Positions 57,120-64,000 of a stretch of DNA of 64,000 bases are shown one piece after another. The DNA is from SHWB01 sp050246875 (GTDB lineage: Bacteria > Pseudomonadota > Alphaproteobacteria > UBA6615): the NCBI GenBank assembly GCA_050246875.1, contig JBFWVF010000004.1, positions 124,001 through 188,000 of the forward strand, given 5' to 3'. The notes under the pieces are model-generated. The model saw only the letters and a program-made list of their open reading frames with translations. It did no database searches and was not told the DNA's origin. The position numbers and the translations under genes are program-made. The first letter of the stretch is position 1. The number at the start of each line of letters is the position of its first letter.

Positions 57120-57398
57120 TCAGGCCCTCTTCGCCTTCTTGTCGGCGGCGTGGCCGTGGAAGGTGCGGGTCGGCGAGAACTCGCCGAACTTGTGACCGAC
57201 CATGTTCTCGGTCACCAGCACCGGCAGGAACTTGTGCCCGTTATGGACGCCGAAGGTGAGGCCGACGAACTGCGGCAGGATGGTCGACCGGCGCGACCAC
57301 GTCCTGATGATGTCGTTGCGCCCTGACTTCCGCGTGGCCTCTGCCTTCTCGAGCAGGTAGCCATCGATGAACGGGCCTTTCCAGACGGAGCGTGCCAC
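57120..57398 (-). CDS. rpsS: 30S ribosomal protein S19
   Basis: 92 aa, MARSVWKGPFIDGYLLEKAE and HNGHKFLPVLVTENMVGHKF. Head of the 30S, near the A-site finger. Confidence 0.98.
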   Translation of the reverse strand: MARSVWKGPFIDGYLLEKAEATRKSGRNDIIRTWSRRSTILPQFVGLTFGVHNGHKFLPVLVTENMVGHKFGEFSPTRTFHGHAADKKAKRA

Positions 57399-57410
57399 GG
57401 CTCAGTTCCC

Positions 57411-58235
57411 CTACTTCGTGCGCCGGCGCACGCGGAGACCGTCCGTGCGCTTGTTGTGACGCGTACGCTTGCCCTTGGTCGGCTTGCCCCACGGCGTGAC
57501 CGGGTGGCGGCCGCCCGAGGTGCGGCCCTCGCCGCCGCCGTGCGGATGGTCGACCGGATTCATGGCCACGCCGCGCACCGCCGGGCGGTTGCCCAGCCAG
57601 CGGTTGCGGCCGGCCTTGCCGATCTTGATGTTGGCCTGGTCGGGATTCGACACGGCGCCGATCGTCGCCATGCACTCCGCCCGCACCATGCGCACCTCGC
57701 TCGAAGCCAGCCGCAGCAGGGCATAGCCCTGATCGCGGCCGACGAGCTGCACGTAGGTGCCGGCCGAGCGGGCAAGCTTGCCGCCTGCGCCGGCCTTCAG
57801 CTCGACGTTGTGGACGATGGTGCCGATCGGCACCGAGCGCAGCGGCATGGCGTTGCCCGGCTTCACATCGACGCGCTCGCCGGCAACCACCGTGTCGCCC
57901 GCCTTCAGGCGCTGCGGCGCGAGGATATAGCTCTCCTCGCCGTCCTCGTAGCGGATGAGGGCGATGAAGGCGGTGCGGTTGGGGTCGTATTCCAGCCGTT
58001 CGACCGTCGCCGGCATATCCATCTTGCGGCGCTTGAAGTCGACCACGCGGTACAGCCGCTTGTGGCCGCCGCCGCGCCGGCGCTGGGTGATGCGGCCGTT
58101 GTTGTTCCGGCCGCCCTTCTCGCTCAGGCCCTCGGTCAGCGTCTTGACCGGCTTGCCCTTGTGCAGCTCGCTGCGGTCGACGAGAACGAGGCCGCGCTGG
58201 CCCGGCGTCGTCGGCTTGAACTGTCGCAGTGCCAT
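57411..58235 (-). CDS. rplB: 50S ribosomal protein L2
   Basis: 274 aa. The catalytic-centre signature NPVDHPHGGGEGRTSGGRHP is exact, preceded by GNRPAVRGVAM. 12 bp above rpsS. Confidence 0.98.
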   Translation of the reverse strand: MALRQFKPTTPGQRGLVLVDRSELHKGKPVKTLTEGLSEKGGRNNNGRITQRRRGGGHKRLYRVVDFKRRKMDMPATVERLEYDPNRTAFIALIRYEDGEESYILAPQRLKAGDTVVAGERVDVKPGNAMPLRSVPIGTIVHNVELKAGAGGKLARSAGTYVQLVGRDQGYALLRLASSEVRMVRAECMATIGAVSNPDQANIKIGKAGRNRWLGNRPAVRGVAMNPVDHPHGGGEGRTSGGRHPVTPWGKPTKGKRTRHNKRTDGLRVRRRTK

Positions 58236-58250
58236 TGCGCCGCGCTCCGC

Positions 58251-58580
58251 CTAGAGGCCCGTGGTGACGTCGATCGACTGGCCCTCGGCCAGGCGAACGA
58301 TCGCCTTCTTCGTGTCCGGGCGCTTGCCGCGACGGCCGCGCCACATCTTGGTCTTGCCCTGCTGGCGCAGGGTGTTGATGCCGATGACCTTGACGCCGAA
58401 CAGGCCCTCGACCGCGGCGCGGATCTCCGGCTTGGTCGCGGTCAGCGGCACGCGGAAGACGACCTGGTTGAATTCCGACACGCGCGTCGACTTCTCGGTG
58501 ATCACCGGCGCCCGCAGGATGTCGTACATGCGGTCGCGCGACAGCGTGATGCGGCCGCGCGGCTTGGCGTTCGCAGTCAC
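58251..58580 (-). CDS. rplW: 50S ribosomal protein L23
   Basis: 109 aa from a GTG at 58580 that overlaps the rplD stop (GTGA). RAPVITEKSTRVSEFNQVVF and KPEIRAAVEGLFGVKVIGIN mark the family. Docking site for SRP and trigger factor at the tunnel exit. Confidence 0.96.
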   Translation of the reverse strand: MTANAKPRGRITLSRDRMYDILRAPVITEKSTRVSEFNQVVFRVPLTATKPEIRAAVEGLFGVKVIGINTLRQQGKTKMWRGRRGKRPDTKKAIVRLAEGQSIDVTTGL

Positions 58581-59197
58581 TTCAGGCGCTCCTCGAGGCT
58601 GGCGACGGCGGCGCGGGTGAGCACCAGCGTGTCGCGGCGCAGGATGTCGTAGACGTTGGCGCCCTGCTGCGGCAGCAGGTCGACGCCGGGGATGTTGCGC
58701 ACGGCGAGCGTGAAGTTGCGGTCGAGTTCCGCCCCGTCGATGATCAGCGCCGAGGCGAAGCCGAAACGGCCGAGGCGCTCGGCCATCGCCTTGGTGCGCG
58801 GCTCGCTCGCCGACGCCGCCTCGAGCACGACCAGCTTGCCGTCCGCGGCCTTGGCCGACAGGGCCGCACGGAGCGCCGCCTTGCGGACCTTCTTGGTCAG
58901 GTCGTGCTCGTAGCTGCGCGGATGCGGGCCGAACGTCGTCTGGCCGCCGCGCCACTGCGCCGCCCGGGTCGAGCCCTGGCGGGCACGGCCGGTGCCCTTC
59001 TGCCGCCACGGGCGCTTGCCGGTGCCGGAAATCTCGCCGACTTCCTTCACCTTGTGGGTGCCGGCCCGGCGCTTGGCGAGCTGCCAGTTGACCATGCGCG
59101 CGAGCAGGTCGCGCCGCACCGGCACGCCGAACACCGCGTCGGCGAGTTCGATCTCGCCGGCATCCTTGCTGTCGAGGTCGAGGACCTTCAGCTTCAT
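58577..59197 (-). CDS. rplD: 50S ribosomal protein L4
   Basis: 206 aa, tunnel-lining loop KRPWRQKGTGRARQGSTRAA and FGPHPRSYEHDLTKKVRKAA. In E. coli L4 represses the S10 operon; no matching leader is visible at this gene's own position. Confidence 0.97.
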   Translation of the reverse strand: MKLKVLDLDSKDAGEIELADAVFGVPVRRDLLARMVNWQLAKRRAGTHKVKEVGEISGTGKRPWRQKGTGRARQGSTRAAQWRGGQTTFGPHPRSYEHDLTKKVRKAALRAALSAKAADGKLVVLEAASASEPRTKAMAERLGRFGFASALIIDGAELDRNFTLAVRNIPGVDLLPQQGANVYDILRRDTLVLTRAAVASLEERLK

Positions 59198-59200
59198 GGC

Positions 59201-59893
59201 TCAGGCCTTCCCTGCGTCGGCCGCGGCGAGACCCGCCGGAAAGGGCGCGTCGGCGTGGCGCGGACGCTTGACGGCGTCGCGCACCTCGACCCAGCCGCTC
59301 TTGGCACCGGGAATGGCGCCCTCGACCAGGACCAGCCCGGCCTCGGCGTCGACGGCGACGACCTTGAGGTTCTGCTTGGTGACGCGCCGGTCGCCCATGT
59401 GACCGGCCATCTTCTTACCTTTGAAGACCTTGCCCGGATCCTGGCGCTGGCCGGTCGAACCGTGGCTGCGGTGCGAGATCGAGACGCCGTGGGTGGCTTC
59501 AAGGCCGGCGAAGTTGTAGCGCTTCATGACGCCGGCGAAGCCCTTGCCGACCGACGTCCCGGTGACGTCGACGAACTGGCCGGGCACGAAGTGCGTCGCC
59601 GCCAGCTTCTGGCCGGGCTCCAGCACCGCGTCGGCGGCAACACGGAACTCGACCAGCCGCTCGGCCGGCTCGACCTTGTTCTTGGCGAAGTGGCCGCGCT
59701 GGGCCGCCGTCACGCGCTTCGGCCGCCGCGTGCCCGAGCCGAGTTGAAGGGCGACGTAGCCGTCCTTCTCCTCGGTACGTACGGAGACGACACGGCAGTC
59801 GCCGACGGCAAGAACCGTCACGGGGACGTGGTTGCCCGCCTCGTCGAAGACGCGGGACATGCCGACCTTGCGGGCGATGAGTCCGGTACGCAT
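59201..59893 (-). CDS. rplC: 50S ribosomal protein L3
   Basis: 230 aa. MRTGLIARKVGMSRVFDEAG and the central loop HGSTGQRQDPGKVFKGKKMA, whose Gln is the usual PrmB methylation site. Three bp above rplD. Confidence 0.97.
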   Translation of the reverse strand: MRTGLIARKVGMSRVFDEAGNHVPVTVLAVGDCRVVSVRTEEKDGYVALQLGSGTRRPKRVTAAQRGHFAKNKVEPAERLVEFRVAADAVLEPGQKLAATHFVPGQFVDVTGTSVGKGFAGVMKRYNFAGLEATHGVSISHRSHGSTGQRQDPGKVFKGKKMAGHMGDRRVTKQNLKVVAVDAEAGLVLVEGAIPGAKSGWVEVRDAVKRPRHADAPFPAGLAAADAGKA

Positions 59894-59902
59894 GGCGGCG
59901 TC

Positions 59903-60211
59903 CTAGAGCTTGATCTCGACGTCGACGCCGGCAGCGAGGTCGAGCTTCATCAGCGCGTCGACCGTCTGGGGCGTCGGGTCGACGATGTCGAGCAGGCGCT
60001 TGTGGGTACGGATTTCGAACTGCTCGCGCGACTTCTTGTCGATGTGCGGCGAGCGCAGCACGGTGAACCGCTCGATGCGGGTCGGCAGCGGTATCGGCCC
60101 GCGAACCTCGGCGCCGGTGCGCTTGGCGGTGGAGACGATCTCGCGCGCCGACTGGTCGAGCACGCGATGATCGAACGCCTTGAGGCGGATGCGGATGTTC
60201 TGGCTGTCCAT
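59903..60211 (-). CDS. rpsJ: 30S ribosomal protein S10 / NusE
   Basis: 102 aa, MDSQNIRIRLKAFDHRVLDQ, GPIPLPTRIERFTVLRSPHI, HKRLLDIVDPTPQTVDALM. Also NusE in antitermination. A 62-bp gap separates it from tuf. Confidence 0.98.
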   Translation of the reverse strand: MDSQNIRIRLKAFDHRVLDQSAREIVSTAKRTGAEVRGPIPLPTRIERFTVLRSPHIDKKSREQFEIRTHKRLLDIVDPTPQTVDALMKLDLAAGVDVEIKL

Positions 60212-60273
60212 GGCGCCTGTCCCGCGGGGTCGCAGCCGTCCGGGTGGACGACCGCTCTGCCGCTGATCCTTTC

Positions 60274-61464
<1,191 letters not shown>

Positions 61465-61529
61465 CTTGCGTGCTCCGTCGATCGATCCAGAGGGCGGCGG
61501 GGCGCCCGGACTGCCAGGTCTTGCGGTGG

Positions 61530-63611
<2,082 letters not shown>

Positions 63612-63648
63612 GGACGGAGGTCCCTCAATCTCTGGTCTGGCCGGATCG

Positions 63649-63999
63649 CTACCAGCGATAATGCGAAAAGGCCCGGTTGGCCTCGGCCATGCGGTGGGTA
63701 TCCTCCCGCTTCTTGACTGCCGATCCGCGGTTCTCCGCCGCATCCATCAGCTCGCGCGACAGGCGCTGCACCATCGTGTTCTCGCCGCGGGCGCGCGCGG
63801 CCTGGATGATCCAGCGGAAGGCCAGCGCCTGGGCACGCTCGGAACGCACTTCCACCGGCACCTGGTAGGTGGCGCCACCGACGCGGCGCGAGCGCACCTC
63901 GAGCTGCGGACGCACATTGTCGATGGCGTCATGGAAGACGCGGATCGGATCGCCGCCGGCGCGCTTTGAAATCTCGTCGAAGGCGCCATAGACGATGCG
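63649..63999 (-). CDS. rpsG: 30S ribosomal protein S7 (5' partial)
   Basis: The C-terminal 116 residues or so; the frame is open to the window end, entering as RIVYGAFDEISKRAGGDPIR and continuing through NVRPQLEVRSRRVGGATYQV to the stop. The gene starts outside the window. S7 and EF-G next to each other mark the str operon. Confidence 0.97.
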   Translation of the reverse strand, partial: RIVYGAFDEISKRAGGDPIRVFHDAIDNVRPQLEVRSRRVGGATYQVPVEVRSERAQALAFRWIIQAARARGENTMVQRLSRELMDAAENRGSAVKKREDTHRMAEANRAFSHYRW

Positions 64000-64000
64000 C

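Overview
The window is a gene-dense, very GC-rich chromosomal segment of an alphaproteobacterium, most like the Rhodospirillales and related groups (inference from gene content and order, not from a database search). The pointers are a FlbD-type sigma-54 flagellar activator next to flhA-flhF-flhG, an amidase-mrcA-prfB cluster beside a divergent rne, an ATP12 family chaperone, and a str-S10-spc-alpha ribosomal block without rpsD in the alpha part. I see no tRNA, rRNA, CRISPR array, insertion sequence or phage gene. Almost everything is core genome.

Layout. 1-6660 (+): late flagellar module, flbD (cut by the window start), flhA, flhF, flhG and a FliK-like protein, with ATGA start/stop overlaps. 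6657-16746: anmK, tyrS, a large YhdP/AsmA-like membrane protein, glnE, a Bcp peroxiredoxin and an EamA exporter. 16864-21816 (-): amidase, PBP1A and prfB; prfB carries a programmed +1 frameshift. 22254-24800 (+): RNase E with a long leader. 24790-32549: an aminotransferase, a GGT-like lipoprotein that seems to lack its nucleophile, an M48 peptidase, a DsbA-like oxidoreductase, a GST-zeta protein, mgtE and lipB. 32750-39098: acylphosphatase, propionyl-CoA carboxylase alpha and beta subunits, with a class III nucleotidyl cyclase and a small methyltransferase between the two carboxylase genes. 39188-46285 (-): ATP12, AsmA, rluC, crcB, rarA and a DegP/Q protease. 46304-64000 (-): rplQ, rpoA, rpsK, rpsM, adk, secY and the whole spc and S10 series up to rpsJ, then tuf, fusA and rpsG (cut by the window end).

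How the genes work together. The right 18 kb is one long right-to-left translation block; with gaps of mostly 0-60 bp it could be read through beyond rplQ into degP, rarA, crcB and rluC. The flagellar block encodes the export gate, the FlhF/FlhG pair that sets flagellar site and number, and the FlbD regulator. The middle holds envelope work (PBP1A, amidase, AnmK recycling, two AsmA-like proteins, DegP, M48, DsbA-like), nitrogen control (GlnE) and propionyl-CoA metabolism.

The most useful unusual points are: the prfB frameshift site; an FlhF with a broken G3 motif beside an FlhG without the usual N-terminal activator helix; a GGT-like lipoprotein with no catalytic Thr; a palindrome-rich, AT-rich island with a Fur-box-like site between convergent lipB and acyP; two stem-loops between rpsK and rpoA; and a tuf gene whose third-position codon choice differs clearly from its neighbours. 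I found no clearly new multi-gene system.
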